From Wolfiporia cocos (taxonomy: Eukaryota > Basidiomycota > Agaricomycetes > Polyporales > Phaeolaceae): a stretch of DNA of 64,000 nt. Positions 10,519 to 22,010 of this stretch are shown here, one piece after another. The stretch spans positions 4,154,001 through 4,218,000 of the forward strand of contig JACCLO010000003.1 of assembly GCA_029448655.1 (NCBI GenBank). Direction: 5' to 3'. The position numbers and the translations under genes were made by a program. The notes below the pieces were generated by a model. That model was not told the DNA's origin and made no database searches. It saw only the letters and a list, made by a program, of their open reading frames with translations. Numbering within the stretch: the first letter of the stretch is position 1; the number at the start of each line of letters is the position of its first letter.

Positions 10519-13500
10519 ATGAGCAATCGCAGGGGGCTCTCTCGTAAGGCTACGGTGTCTTGTGGGCAAGGCATAGGCAAGTCCTCAGTAAGTAAGGTCA
10601 TGAACCAGCGCGAACTATTCAAGGAGAGGAAAAGAGTTAGAGAGCGTTACGAGATGTGTCTTTCCGGTGCGTAATACATATTTCTTCTGTATTTCGCGAT
10701 TTTACGTCTGCATCAGCACTTGGTCCCCAATCGCGCAAGGCGCTCGCTGAAATGTGTGGCGACAATCAGCCAATGGATATCGACGACACGACATCAATTC
10801 ATGATTGGATGGGCGACGCTTTGCAGGATGATGAGGAGTGGGAGACCCTTCCAGGCGAGGTTAGAAATAATGCGGACTTCATGTATGCGCTACGGGACAT
10901 TGCAGGATCGCGGTGCGTAGCAAAGTGCTTGACTCGTCCTTCAACTAATCTTAGCAGGCTGTACAAGCTGAGGAAGAGGAACAATGGGCGTACTTGGCGT
11001 CAGCGCACGCAAAACATGGACGAAAATTGGCGGCTTGTACTCCCGGAGATCACGGAGGCGTACGTCGACTGGCGGTATTCCGATTGCAGACCGAATGCCG
11101 ATCTGCTACCTTCGCGTTATGACTTCGAGATCAATGTTTTCGATATATACTCTTTAGAAACGTCCGTCCATATCCGGCGCCCTCCTGAGGCGCGCTCTGT
11201 TGCGGAGGCAATCGTCATGTATGGGTACCTCGGCACGACCCCGATTAATCCCTCGCTGGCGATATCATTAAGGACTCTGGAGCTTATGTTTTCTCTGAGA
11301 CTTTTCAAAGCCTCTCTTAGTATTGAATCTGTCTGTAAAGTGATCTGCTATTTGTACAAGGTAGGAGAGAATCAGTTCAGAACTGTCGGTTACTCACTCT
11401 ATGTTCAGACTCCATACAGACAAGAATTGAGGACCGCCATTTCAGACGCGTTTGACATATATCTGCGCATGCGGCGTATAGTAGACAAGCAGGTTCTAGC
11501 TGCATTAGGACGCGATACGCCCAACTGGCATGCTCTCTACGCGTGTCCGGCTTGCGGATATGAGGTACGTTGTTGCCGATCTGTCTATTCGCATACTAAT
11601 TAACTTTAGCTTGATGGCGAGCCACCCATGAAATGGAAGCGGCTCATCTGTATGGACGGCAACAATTCTTTGAAACGTCTGGCTACCATCAACGGACGTA
11701 TGCGGGGCGATGTACGCGTCTTCGAAGACAGCGATTATTACCTACCACAGTCCTACGTCGACCGCTTCGCGGACGAGGTCCAATCCCGTAGGCAGCCGCG
11801 AAACAACCCATCAGAAAATGATAGCGAAGACGAGGATGACGTCGCTCAGGGCGGCGAGGGTGATCCGACCGACGGCGCGGCGGATGGGTCAGCATATGAA
11901 CCTTGTACCAAGAATTGGAAGGCGGCAGCGTCCGATGAAAAAAAGAGAATGTGGGGCATTTTTGATGAGTGTGGAATTTTTGCCAGTGCCTGTCGGCACG
12001 GTTTTATACTGTGGATTACTGATATGATACAAAGTGGCGAACTGTAAGTACTATTTTATTTTCTGTCTACTTTCTGACATTTTATCAGTGCCAAGTATCC
12101 CCTCTCTACAATCTCCAAGGTACTTGAAGTATTCGGAGACCGTGTTCTTGTCGGATACGACATAGGATGCGAATTTGAGGGCACGATCAGGCGCAGCTCA
12201 CTGGGGTCGCGATGGCAATCCAACGGATGCCGATGCTGTGTAAATGCATTCCATGGATATACTCACTGTTATCCATGCCAGACGCGAAACCACCCCAATG
12301 TAATTGAGGGCGCCGGGATAGAGGATTTGGAGACCCTCGAACGTATATTCAGCTCTTCCAACAGTCTCGCGTCGATTACGCGTCATGCGTCAGCATATCG
12401 GCGCCGCCTCCTTATCGACACTTATTTCCGACAATGGGATGATGAGAAGTACACAAACCTGTCTACAATGATCCTCAATAACTATAAGCAGGCCTTGGAC
12501 ATGATAGAATCCGAATCCCTTGCACTGGATGAAGCCATGAGGTCACTCAAAATCACTCGAAATGAAATTGATGCCTGGCACGAAGAAGAACGCGCATACT
12601 TTCAGCAGCTCGGGAGCGAGTCCGCCGAACATGTTCACGCGATAGCGTACGTCGAGGCGTTACAAGAGTTACGTGCGACAACCGCGGAGCTTGAGGGCGT
12701 ATCGACCCAATTCTATCGTACCGCGCCCGCAGAAATTCGTTTTGCCCCGCCTACAACAAGTGCGGTCGATTACAATGCTGATACATCGCGTACCCGGAAA
12801 CTCGAGACCAGGCGCAAATATCTACGCGAACGCCAAGCGACGCTCACGCGTGAGGTCACAGAGATGGAGGCGCAGTTGGGTATTGCCAAGCGATGGGAGG
12901 TCACAGATTATGAGTATACGGAAACATTGAAGTATATGGCAACACGACAGTATCACCGCGCATTAGAAAACCTTCACCGCCTTGTCATACAACGTCTGTT
13001 CGAGTTGCACAAGATGAATATCGCGCGATCGGGTGAGTATTTAGCTGTTCAACATCGCCACTTATCTGACGCGGTTGTGCAGGATATCGCGTCCGCACTC
13101 ATATCGCCAAGTCTTTACAAGCTCGTTCTAAGGCAATTCGGAATGCTGTCAAAGTATACAATAGAGCGGCCCTCAGCTTGGATCCACCGATGCCTACAGT
13201 GGATTGGGAGCAGGTATCTCACTATAGCTTCCTTGATGAATTCCATTTACTACAGGACACTCGAAATGATGTTCGTGACAAGCCCTGGACAAGACCCGCT
13301 ATCCGAGAAACAATGAGACAGGCTCGTAGGCTCGATCGCGCTCGCGAGGAATTAACGCGTTGCAATATTGAGGCGCGTCGATTACATACGTCTATTTGCG
13401 ACGAAGACGCGCATTTTACGAGGATATTGAACCACTTGAAGTCCGAAGGCTCTCAAATTTATGGCGCGGTTGCTGAATACTGCGAACGCCGTCGCAATAT

Positions 13501-13807
13501 CAACGCACGCCATCTCAAGCGACTTCAACAGTTATACGCGTTAAAGGGCTTCACCGGCACGCCGAGCCCTGGTGCTCGTAAAGGGGATGCGGCGATTGGT
13601 GGTGTATTGCTCGCGCAGACAGATAAAGCGGCAGAGAGTGCAGCGCGAGTGGGCAGGATCGCTACTCGAGTAGAGACAGGCGGAAGCAGGGCAGAGGGCG
13701 AGGTTAGTGTAGAGACAAGAATTTCAGATGACGAGGGAGACGAAGACGACGAGGGAGAAGCGGAAGTGGATGCACTAGTGGATTTTGTATGTAACCTTGC
13801 CATGTAG
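10519..13807 (+). CDS. KDZ family transposase, five exons
   Basis: Exons are 10519-10666, 10717-11564, 11610-12043, 12089-13032 and 13083-13807. The introns are 45-50 bases, all GT...AG, and phases match, giving 3099 nt (1032 aa). The first ATG of the open frame after the promoter region was taken as start. The RNase H-fold D-D-E core is visible: MDGNNSLKR (Asp about 348), VGYDIGC (Asp about 501) and an ETLERIFSS block (Glu about 558-561). CPACGYE before the core and CRCC..H..C within it are probably zinc-binding. The C-terminal half is helical, with KAIRNAV, SFLDEF, DTRNDVRDKPW and YGAVAEYCERRRNINARHL blocks typical of the family, and it ends in an acidic tail. It is expected to cut and join the element's ends in the nucleus. 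Nothing is broken. Confidence 0.94.
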
Positions 13808-14192
13808 TTGCACTCAAACAATCCTTGAATTAGTGGTGAGGCGGCTGCTTCTCACATATTGCATTGCTGCATTCAATCAACTCACGATAACTTGGGTTAT
13901 TCATTTTCTAAGCTAATAAATTGTCATCTTATGTGTTCAGACATAGAACAAGCTCAAATAGCATCCAATTTTGCATGTGGCCAAAAGGGACGCAGCAGGC
14001 GAGCGAGATGGTAGTGGGGAGTGGACGCTGATCGAGCTGAGACGCGACTCGCGACTCGCGACTCATGCTCAGTGGAGAGCATGAGTCGCGAGTCGCGAGT
14101 CGCGTCTCAGCTCGATCAGCGTCCACTCCCCACTACCATCTCGCTCGCCTCACGTCTCATTTCAGTCACACTCACTATTGCTGTTACTCAAC
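13808..14192. other. KDZ intergenic region with a large hairpin
   Basis: No gene is seen. It lies between the transposase stop and the second gene and is dominated by the palindrome at 13997-14150. Short apparent ORFs on both strands here are products of that palindrome. Confidence 0.8.
13997..14150. repeat. Perfect 74-bp inverted repeat with 6-nt loop
   Basis: Arms 13997-14070 and 14077-14150 are exact inverses around the loop AGTGGA. Each arm contains a triplicated CGCGACT unit. It sits 43 bases upstream of the start codon of the hybrid-binding-domain gene, so it lies in that gene's promoter or 5' leader. Confidence 0.95.
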
Positions 14193-15509
14193 ATGTCTGG
14201 CCCTTGTGTAGTTCTTGGAGGCTCCCAACCTGGAATTTACGACGTCCGGTAAGTGCATATTATTATGGCAAATGGCGTGAAGGTTGACGTTTGCTCGACA
14301 GCCCACGAGGACTTGCTGAGAAGCACTGGCCCTATCCGTTTCCGATCGTCATTCATTGCAACAATCAAACAGAAGCGGAGAAGCTCTACCATATTCAAGA
14401 GAAGCACTTCAAATCCGCGATGACCGATGATCCTCCGGCGCATATCGTTACGCAGATCGTCGAGAATTTGCATGACTCCCGGGCACTCGGCATCATCGAA
14501 GGTCTTCTCGACGTCAAGAGTTTTCATGTAGTTTTATATGGACGCAAAACTGGTATATTCTTCAAGTGGTAAGACATTATATTGCATGCAATATATTCTT
14601 GAACCTATCGACCATCAGGGATCAAGTCTACCCCCTTACCCATGGCTTCTCTGGCCAGCAACACAAATCTTTCAAAACGCTTGCCGACGCGATCAAATAT
14701 TACTGCTACAAAGGTGCAGAGTCGCTTAACGTAGGAGGAAACGTTACCGATATTTCGGAGAACGTGGACGGTGCGTCGTTAGCAGGTTGTGTTGCAGACT
14801 TATGAATTTATGACATGTCTAGAAGCTGCAACAGAAGGGTTAGACAACGTGATGTCCCAGATGTCAGGTGTGTATACCTTGATGTATGTGTGTTCCAAGC
14901 CACATGATTACATTGTTAACAATCACAGGATTATCTCTCGGGGAAAGCGTGTCCCAGAGCTCCGGGACGGCTCGCCAGCGTCCCCAAGGTCGTGCCGAAT
15001 CGCAAGCAGCATATGTTCGCCATCTTCCTGTTCACGCAATGCCTCGCAACACGACTGTCAACACACACGCGCACGCAACGTCTCGTCCCGCGGTCGTCCA
15101 TGCGCCCGCGGCCCCTCATCTCCCCATTCGTACGTGCGAGCAGGACATGATACGACCCTACACCCAGCACTTCCTTCCCCCGCCGCCGCGCAGTACAGAT
15201 AGGGGGGCCGAGCAACTTCTACAGCCCGCAGAGTGGGTGCACTACGTCGAACGAGGGTTTCGCGAAGTCACCCGTGTTCACACAGGGCAGCGCCCAGCTC
15301 TGCGCGATATTCCTATTGCGTCGCTCGGACTGCTTACTGACTATTACATAGAGACTCACGGGTACGATACGGAGACACGCCTGAGAATCGTTCAGGCTAT
15401 CACCTACTCCAATTCTCGCGAGGAGTTCACGTCGACGTTGGCACCATACGGTGCCAACATCTCTGAGATGGACTTCCTTTACTACATTTACGAGCTCGGA
15501 AATCTATAG
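14193..15509 (+). CDS. Protein with RNase H1-type hybrid-binding (viroplasmin) domain, KDZ cargo
   Basis: Exons are 14193-14248, 14302-14568, 14619-14730, 14786-14867 and 14929-15509, giving 365 aa. The 14731 donor is the least certain boundary. Residues about 92-138 match the RNA/DNA hybrid-binding domain at the N-terminus of RNase H1 and in caulimovirus viroplasmin: FHVVLYGRKTGIF, W, then HGFSGQQHKSFKTLADA. The N-terminus (VVLGGSQPGIYDV) looks like a second, degenerate copy. A low-complexity middle and an unrecognised C-terminal domain (YVERGFREVTRVHTG to the end) follow. There is no RNase H catalytic domain, so binding without cleavage is inferred. Its place between transposase and HMG-box genes suggests a role in transposition or in handling R-loops at the element. 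Confidence 0.83.
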
Positions 15510-15935
15510 TTAGTCTTGCAACCCAGTCGCAATAGAACACCGTAATCGTTGGGTCCGCTAAGCTGCTAGAGAAGGAAGTTATCCTGGCACGCATTGTCCC
15601 ATGCGTCCGCAACCTCTGCCAAGACAACTCCCAGCACGTCCGCGCTGCACTCGCAAACCAGATTAGTAACCGTGCGCCACTGCTCGGAAAGGACTCCATA
15701 ATAGAGCATCTGCTTCCCTTGTTCCTCCATCGAATGAATGCCACAGTCTGTACAGACTGTGGCTAAGAGTGTGGCTGAACACTGGGACCATCACGTGTGC
15801 GCGAAGAAAATTCTTCTCGTCTTCGCTTCTTGACTTCTCGACTTCTCGACTTCTTGACTTCTCGCCCACGTTCTGCTTCCTCATCATTCAAAATCAAATC
15901 TCGCGCTCTCACGTTCTCGGGCCTCGTAGGCCGCT
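15510..15935. other. KDZ intergenic spacer
   Basis: No gene is seen. It holds a tandem array of the octamer GACTTCTC and variants at about 15826-15864, in the presumed promoter of the HMG-box gene. Confidence 0.7.
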
Positions 15936-17834
15936 ATGGCTCGCTATGCCCCCGACCTTGTCGGTCTCCAGGACGCCACTCTTCAAAGATTTAGTCGGAA
16001 GTCTGACAAAGATCGGGTCTCCCATAGATATCGAGCTCGACGCAAGATTATCGGGAAAACGGCGGAAGACTTAGCGAGACAGAAGGCTGCTCGAGCGCTA
16101 AGAAACCAGGCCTTCAAGACGGCGCTAGAACACGCGCGCCAGAAGGTGTGGGCACTGGCTCAGTCCCTTCGGGAAGACTTCGGGTCCCATTCTAGCGAGT
16201 ATTACTATCAGCTTTTAATGCAGTCCTCACGCCTACGCTCCAACAAAAGGAAGGTGAGCCGATGGAACGCGTTCCTTAGTCAGGAGATCCGTCGCATCAA
16301 CGCAGGTATGTGTGCGTTCATTTTTTTGGTGTCATGCTAAGTTAAATATTCATACTGTTTAGAACTCCCGGATGACGTACCTCGCAAAAAATCGTCCGAA
16401 CTTACCGGGGAGATTTCTGCTCGGTGGAAGCAAATGAGTGCCGATGAGCGTGCGGCCGCCACGGAAAGCGCCGCAGGTCAACTGGAGGAGATACGTGAGG
16501 CGAAGGCAGTCGCAAAGCACCACCTTCCCGTTCACGTATTCAACGACGGCCGCAACACGTTGAGCAAGCTTAAGGGCGAGGTACGTGCATTATATCTCCC
16601 CGGGGTCTCGTCTAGGGACTGATATCAATAGCTCGAAACGCTACATCAGCGCACGGGCATCGAATGCGTCCTCATTGCCACGCGCGAGAATTTGGATATG
16701 TACAATCAGCCGTTTCAGTACGTCACAAGCAACCGGGTCAAGGAATTTTTCGAGAATACACTCAAGTTGCCGGTGGCCGATATTGGCCTGCGCATGGAAG
16801 CGTATCTCATATCTGGTGTGCAAGGTAAGCAGCCCGATGCCTTCAGAGTCTAACTGTAATCTCATTATTATGTGGGACAGGAGCTGTCGATAGCCATGTC
16901 CAAGGAGTCAGTGAACTTAAGAAGAAGACTGCAGAGATTATCTTACGAAAGCTCAGTGAGTACAATATGGTAGAACAAGGCCTTTATTAATGTGGTTATA
17001 GATGAAGTTGCAAAGACAAAGATCAAGCGCATGTTCTATCCCAACTTCGACGAGATGATAACCGCAAAATATGGCGTGATATACGTTAACTGGCCATTGC
17101 AGAAGTTCTGCAGCCCTAGCGACGTTGGCTCCAGGAACGAGCTACAGGTTTTATATCGCGCATTCGAGAGCGGTACTACTTATTTTCGATTGATGGACCC
17201 TGACGAGTTCAAGCGCTGGGAGGGTGCCCGGTACCAGGTATCGTCGCCAGAAAATCAGAATGCAGCTTCAAGTAGTGGTGATCCCACTAATTCCTGCTTA
17301 CCGCCGCCGACCCATGCCTCCACAACGCCGCCGACGCACGATTCCGCAACGCCGCCGCCGCCGCAGCTCATACCGCCCCAGGGACCCTCGCAGCACATGC
17401 CTCTGGAGAATCCGACTTCCATCGTGCCATCCGAACCTATCCCGATCGATCCCGTCCTGCTTGCGCTATCTTCGCCCGGACAACATCAATCGGGTCCAGT
17501 GCAGCTCGCAAGCACTCCGCCTGCGCTCATGCCAGCTGCCGTGCCACCGCCCGTGTCCATGGTGCAGGAGCACCCTTCGTCCACGTTCTCCCAAGTTCAG
17601 TACTCACCTCCCCCAGTTCTGGATAGCGTGGTATCATCTCCGGTGACTCAGCATTCTATCCCGGCCGTCAAACAAGTCCGAGGGCGTAAACGGCAGAGCA
17701 ATAACCCTCCATTCACGAATTTCATTCACACAACTACTACATCGGATGGTATTAAATCGTCTAAGAAAACGCGGAAGACTCGATCTAAGAGGGTTGTGAA
17801 TGGTGAGGAGAATACGCCTCCAGCGCGGACTTAG
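15936..17834 (+). CDS. HMG-box-like protein, KDZ companion gene, five exons
   Basis: Exons are 15936-16305, 16363-16580, 16632-16824, 16881-16955 and 17002-17834, with introns of 46-57 bases. All phases agree and give 562 aa. Residues about 100-160 form an HMG-box-like DNA-binding domain spread over the first intron (SRWNAFLSQEI, then ARWKQMSADER). Residues about 197-345 form a conserved globular region seen in agaricomycete HMG-like proteins (VKEFFENTL, MEAYLISG, YGVIYVNWPLQKFCSP). A Pro-rich region (about 380-490) and a basic, probably nuclear-targeting tail (SKKTRKTRSKR) follow. It may bend DNA or bind the long inverted repeats during transposition. That role is inferred from linkage. Confidence 0.85.
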
Positions 17835-18074
17835 TCGCCCGCGCATCCATGCTCTGAGGCTTGTATATAATGTAGCACCTGGAATTCAATACAAATCATT
17901 GGGACGTTGCACGTATAAACATCGCATAGGTCGAATATTCATAACTATGAGGCGATGTCGACTTAGCGTTGAATGAGAGATCGGACGGAGCGCCCGTTAG
18001 ATAAGATATGGTAAGCTGAGTTAGAAAACGCACCTGAAGAGATAGCTGGTGTCAGAGGACACCAGATTTGATGA
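17835..18074. other. KDZ right inner spacer
   Basis: No gene is seen. It contains an extra inverted copy of the TIR subrepeat (near 17970-18060) that has no counterpart at the left inner boundary. Confidence 0.75.
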
Positions 18075-19321
18075 CAGCTTGGATTTTATCATTAGAGCCA
18101 TCGGAGAGGTAGCCTAGATTTGCTAGGAGTGCTGGTGTTTGTACTGAGGTCGAGGGATGCATCGGAGATCGAGCAGAGCGCCCGTTAGATAAGATATGGT
18201 AAGCTGAATTAAAATACGCACTTGAACTTGAACTTGCGGTCGACGTAGGACTGTGGTAGGTAATAATCGCTGTCTTCGAAGACGCGTAGAGAGCACGCCA
18301 GTTGGGCGTACTAGGAGTGCTGGTGTTTGTACTGAGGTCGAGGGATGGATGGGAGATCGGACGGAGCGCCCGTTAGATAAGATATGGTAAGCTGAGTTAG
18401 AAAACGCACCTGAAGAGATAGCTGGTGTCAGAGGACACCAGATTCGATGACAGCTTGGATTTTATCATTAGAGCCATCGGAAAGCTAAGGTGAGCAAGAG
18501 AACACTCGGCATACGAAGGTTTGCTGAGCCATCTTGAGCCGATAAGATAGACGCGCGCCATCTGCGCCAATCACTAGGCGCCAACAGCCACTGGAGGGCG
18601 CAGGCGCCGAGCGGTGCACGTGCTCCAGGGCGTGCGTCATCCACAAACCGGCCACCCATCCATCCCAAATATCAGTTCTATTCGAATTTAATTTCTACAA
18701 TTGAATCTATAACGTTTGAGAACTATAGAAAGCAAAAAAATTCGCGTGAAATGATTGCCGTCGACGCGGGACCCGTGCTCATCGTGCGCTGCGGCGGCGG
18801 CAGGGGGCTTCCCCAGGCGCGATAGGGCGCTTCCCCGGGCGCGCGGCGCGGGGCTCATTAGGCGCTGACAGCCGCTAGGAGAGGCGCGCGCCAGGCTGCA
18901 CGTGCCTCGGGCCGCCCGTCCCGCGTCATCCAAGGATTCGCCCGTCAATCCACCCCAAAGACCTCATATATTACGCAAATCGTTGTCATAATCGTATTCA
19001 GACTATCTATTAACCTAGTAACGTAGAAAGAACCGTGCGAAAAGGCCGAGTATTGAGGTAGGAGCCGCGCTCATCGTGCGCGACGGCGGCGGCGAGGCGC
19101 CGAAGGGCGCGCGCGCGTCGTTGGGCGCGGGAATCCTGTGCCGAGCCGGCAGCGCCCCGTCGGCAGCGCTCACAGTACATGTTGTTATAAAAGGTAATTT
19201 CTCAGGCTACCTCAGGAGGAAACTGGCAGCACGCCTTGAACGCGAATTGTAAGCTAACTGGCTATGCGCGCCTCACGTGTAGGCCAAGCTAATTAGCTAT
19301 CGATTGGGTAATGTACAGGTG
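18075..19321 (-). repeat. KDZ right terminal inverted repeat, 1247 bp
   Basis: It is the inverse of 8997-10243 and is followed by the target duplication GACCGTGG at 19322-19329. It carries the same embedded transposase fragment (18230-18304) and subrepeats. Confidence 0.95.
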
Positions 19322-20870
19322 GACCGTGGCGCAGCTTTTCTTCGTCGCGGAGACGACACATCGCGTTGTCCGTCCGGAGGATCGCCTGTTTCCAGGATTC
19401 GTAGTCCTCGGGGATCTGGACGTTGTAGCCTCGTTGCGATTTGTCATTTACTGTGGCGGCGACGAAAGCGGAGTGTACTGCCGTGTAGATTTCTTTCGGG
19501 ATGGCAGAGGTGACCCATCAATGAACGATCTGGTTCTCCTTGTGATACTTAGCTTCCGAAAGAAGTCTTTCTAGCTCCTGGAAGTACTCCTCGCCCTTAC
19601 CGATGGTCATACTGAGTTTTTCCGCTGCAACCGCTGACTTCTTTTCCAAGTCGGGGTCGTCGAACTTCTGGTGGAGTTCCCAGATGAAGCGGAGCCAGCT
19701 CAGGTGCCATTGTCCATCACGGTAATGTTCCCGCATAAAAGCCGTTACCCATGAATCCACCTTTGGTCCTCGTATCAACGAGATGGCCGTGCCGATCTTT
19801 TTGCTGTCTGTGAAGAGCAGCGGCCGGTTGTCGTCGATGTACAGTTTGAGGCGCATTACCCAGGCGATGAAGTTCTCGCCGGTGAAGGGTTCGGGTTCGC
19901 GCACCTTGGACTTGTACTGGGGGTCAGGCTGTGGCTCCGGGAGCATTGAGTACGCATCCCATTGCGAGCTCGCCGGTTTCTCGGGCCGCCACATGGATGC
20001 TCGTGTTCCCTGAAGAGGCGCGGCTCTCCAGGTGTTCACGTGCACGTTTGCGGGGGGAGCCAATGGAGGGACCGGAGCTGCTGCCATAGCCGAGTAGGGG
20101 ACCTGGGGCGTAAGGACCGGGGGGGTGTAGCCTGGCAGGAAGGGGTTCGTTTGCCGGGTGCCCGCGTTCGATGCCGGACGGGTTGCCGAGTTCACCGGTG
20201 GGGGAGATCCCATGTGTACGGACCTCACCCAGTTTTCGACCGGCCGGAAACGTTCTTCCGGGACCGATGGTACTGACTGACGGGGAGCGGAGTGCTGGCT
20301 GTGTAGCGAAGCCGCGTCTCCTGCTGCAAGGGCGTCTGCCTGGAGGCGTTGTGCCTCCCGCAGGAACCTTGCTCCCATGTCGGCGTTCCACACACCGGTC
20401 TGAACCATTGTAGCTGCTACCGTTTGACACCGAAAACCAAAGTCCGCTGATGTTGGGTTAGGGGGGAACGCCCATCGTACAGCTAGGGGCGAGTTGATAT
20501 GTGCGGGACTTGCCCCTCGGATGGTGTTTGACTGTTCCCGGGCCAGGTAGAAGGCTTCGTTTAGCCGTTCAATGCCGGGGCCTTGGTCTTCGACTGACCC
20601 TCCCAGGACCAGTGAGCGAGCGGGGCGATGCTCTCCAATGGTTTCTGTGTGCACTGGGGCGACTTCAATGTTCGTTCAGGGGGCGTGGATGCTATCTGCC
20701 ACCGATAGGAGCACGAAGTCGTCCGGGAGACCGTGCATCTGGTAGTTCACCCACTGCCCTGGGTGGAACGGGTTGTTGGTGGCGACGGAGCCTGGGAGCA
20801 GGATGTCCGCCGGGGTCGGGGCGTCAGGCTGCGGGTTGCGGACGTAGTCGAGGGTGTGGGGAGCGGCCAT
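19322..20870 (-). pseudogene. gag: Gypsy-2 Gag, N-terminal and capsid part
   Basis: The ATG at 20870 starts a frame reading leftward. A Pro/Ala-rich N-terminus is followed by a Ty3-type capsid region (EPFTGENFIAWVMRLKLYI to FDDPDLEKKSAV). Two in-frame TGA codons break it, near 20677 and at 19518. The frame reopens after each without a shift, so these look like point mutations. The remainder (WVTSAIPKEIY onward) runs to the KDZ insertion at 19322 and rejoins the Gag tail at 8988 in the same frame. Gag would form the particle shell. Confidence 0.9.
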
Positions 20871-21622
20871 TGTAGTGTAATGAAAGTTGTAGGTATGGAA
20901 TGTAGGGTCGCAAAAAACAGCGCTACCCACCCACTGTGGATCAGCCTATAGCTGCGATCGGGGTGGTAACTAGAAACTGTCTTTCCACTCTATTCAGAGA
21001 CCACCTCTTTTCGGAGGTGCGCCAAGAAACGCCAAGGGGTTTTCAGCCCAAGGCTGGCAAGTAATCTCTGCCTCCGAAACCTCGTCCAGCCCCGAAGCTA
21101 ATTCGGGATACCGGGGGCACGGGATCTAAACCCTTGTGATGGAGGGTCTAAAAACTATAGTAGGGGGCCAAGTGGCCGTACGGTGTGAGCTGTGTCGCGC
21201 TCCTTCAGCCGCCTTGTGGGGCGCTGGGTTGGTATAGTAACGGGGGGGCGGTAATGCCCGTATAGTGGCGCGGTAATGCGCGTAAATAGGTGCCCAGTGC
21301 CTCTGTAATCTGCCGTAGGGCCCCTTAACGCCTTTGATTATTACGCGTCGGGTGCACAGTTACTACGGTGGGGATGAAACCCAAAGCCTTTACGCCACGT
21401 TGCACGACGGTGGCCCAGTAGCTTAGAAGCAACGGTAGGAGTGGTCCCCTACACGCTGTTCACAAGTGTAATCCCCCAGAACCCTGTTCCCTTGTCCCTG
21501 GGATACGGGAGGATAAGAGTTTATACACCCGAATCAACCAAAGTCGACTCGAGGGCGAAGAAACAATGCACTTTGCCCCTAGTGCGCCGGGGTTGGTCTG
21601 GAATGAACTCAGACCGGAGAGG
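20871..21622 (-). other. Gypsy-2 leader
   Basis: This is about 750 bases of 5' untranslated sequence between the primer-binding site and gag. I see no gene in it. Confidence 0.75.
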
Positions 21623-21633
21623 AGACTCGTCTT
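21623..21633 (-). other. Gypsy-2 primer-binding site, self-complementary type
   Basis: On the minus strand AAGACGAGTCT follows the 5' LTR after one T. It is an exact 11-nt complement of AGACTCGTCTT within the LTR (21728-21738), which lies just past a TATATA box. This is the Tf1-type self-priming layout, not a tRNA match. Confidence 0.8.
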
Positions 21634-21634
21634 A

Positions 21635-22005
21635 TGACACAAGCGTGTTCTCAAGCAACTACTCAGGGGAATATTACTCGCGTGAAAGCGTATTCCTGAT
21701 CTGAGGCTACTCAAGGCAACAAAGGCCAAGACGAGTCTGGGGTGCTCCCTGCTTGTCTGGCTGGTATATATGCTCGTAGGCTGTTTGTACATGTTTGGCT
21801 ACTATACAGTATTACGTAAGCTGATAGACCGTTTAGAGTATGGTAAACCCTATCGTAGGTGTAGAGCCACATCAAGGGTGTCCGGGGTCTGTGTAGGCAC
21901 GTGTGGGGTGTTCGGGGTCCTTGCACGTGATGCATAGGCGGGCGCTTAGATAAGATAAGAGGCGTCACTGGTAGATGTCTTGTCGGAGAAAATCGGCTTG
22001 TGACA
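21635..22005 (-). repeat. Gypsy-2 5' LTR
   Basis: It is a 371-bp direct repeat of 3488-3858 with TG...CA ends, followed by the target duplication GATCT at 22006-22010. Confidence 0.95.
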
Positions 22006-22010
22006 GATCT

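Larger units (their letters stand above)
8997..19321 (+). mobile_element. Complete KDZ (Zisupton/Dileera-type) DNA transposon with three genes
   Basis: The element begins CACCTGTACATTACCC and ends with its inverse GGGTAATGTACAGGTG. It is flanked by the 8-bp duplication GACCGTGG (8989-8996 and 19322-19329), the target size reported for Zisupton elements. Removing the element plus one duplication copy joins the Gypsy-2 gag frame exactly (Arg-His-Gly-Arg-Asp-Thr). Inside are 1247-bp inverted repeats and three plus-strand genes: transposase, hybrid-binding-domain protein and HMG-box protein. All splice junctions are GT...AG and keep frame, which suggests a young, possibly autonomous copy. No TET/JBP gene, known from some KDZ elements, is present. 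Confidence 0.95.
3488..22005 (-). mobile_element. Gypsy-2: complete Ty3/gypsy chromovirus, interrupted by a KDZ transposon
   Basis: Two 371-bp direct LTRs (3488-3858 and 21635-22005) begin TGACACAAGC and end GCTTGTGACA. I see one difference between them (T versus C near their right end). The 5-bp duplication GATCT flanks the element. Read leftward on the minus strand it has a 5' LTR, self-complementary primer-binding site, long leader, gag, dUTPase, protease, RT, RNase H, integrase, a chromodomain-like tail, a purine tract and a 3' LTR. Gag is split by the KDZ element at 8997-19321. The coding region has five in-frame stops, so the copy is not autonomous. Confidence 0.95.

Noticed and set aside
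13929..14287. Two similar ORFs on opposite strands sharing the same N-terminal peptide
   Set aside because: They are the two arms of the perfect palindrome translated on each strand.
8997..19321. A TET/JBP dioxygenase gene expected in some KDZ elements
   Set aside because: I read all three genes and spacers and found no HxD...H dioxygenase motifs.
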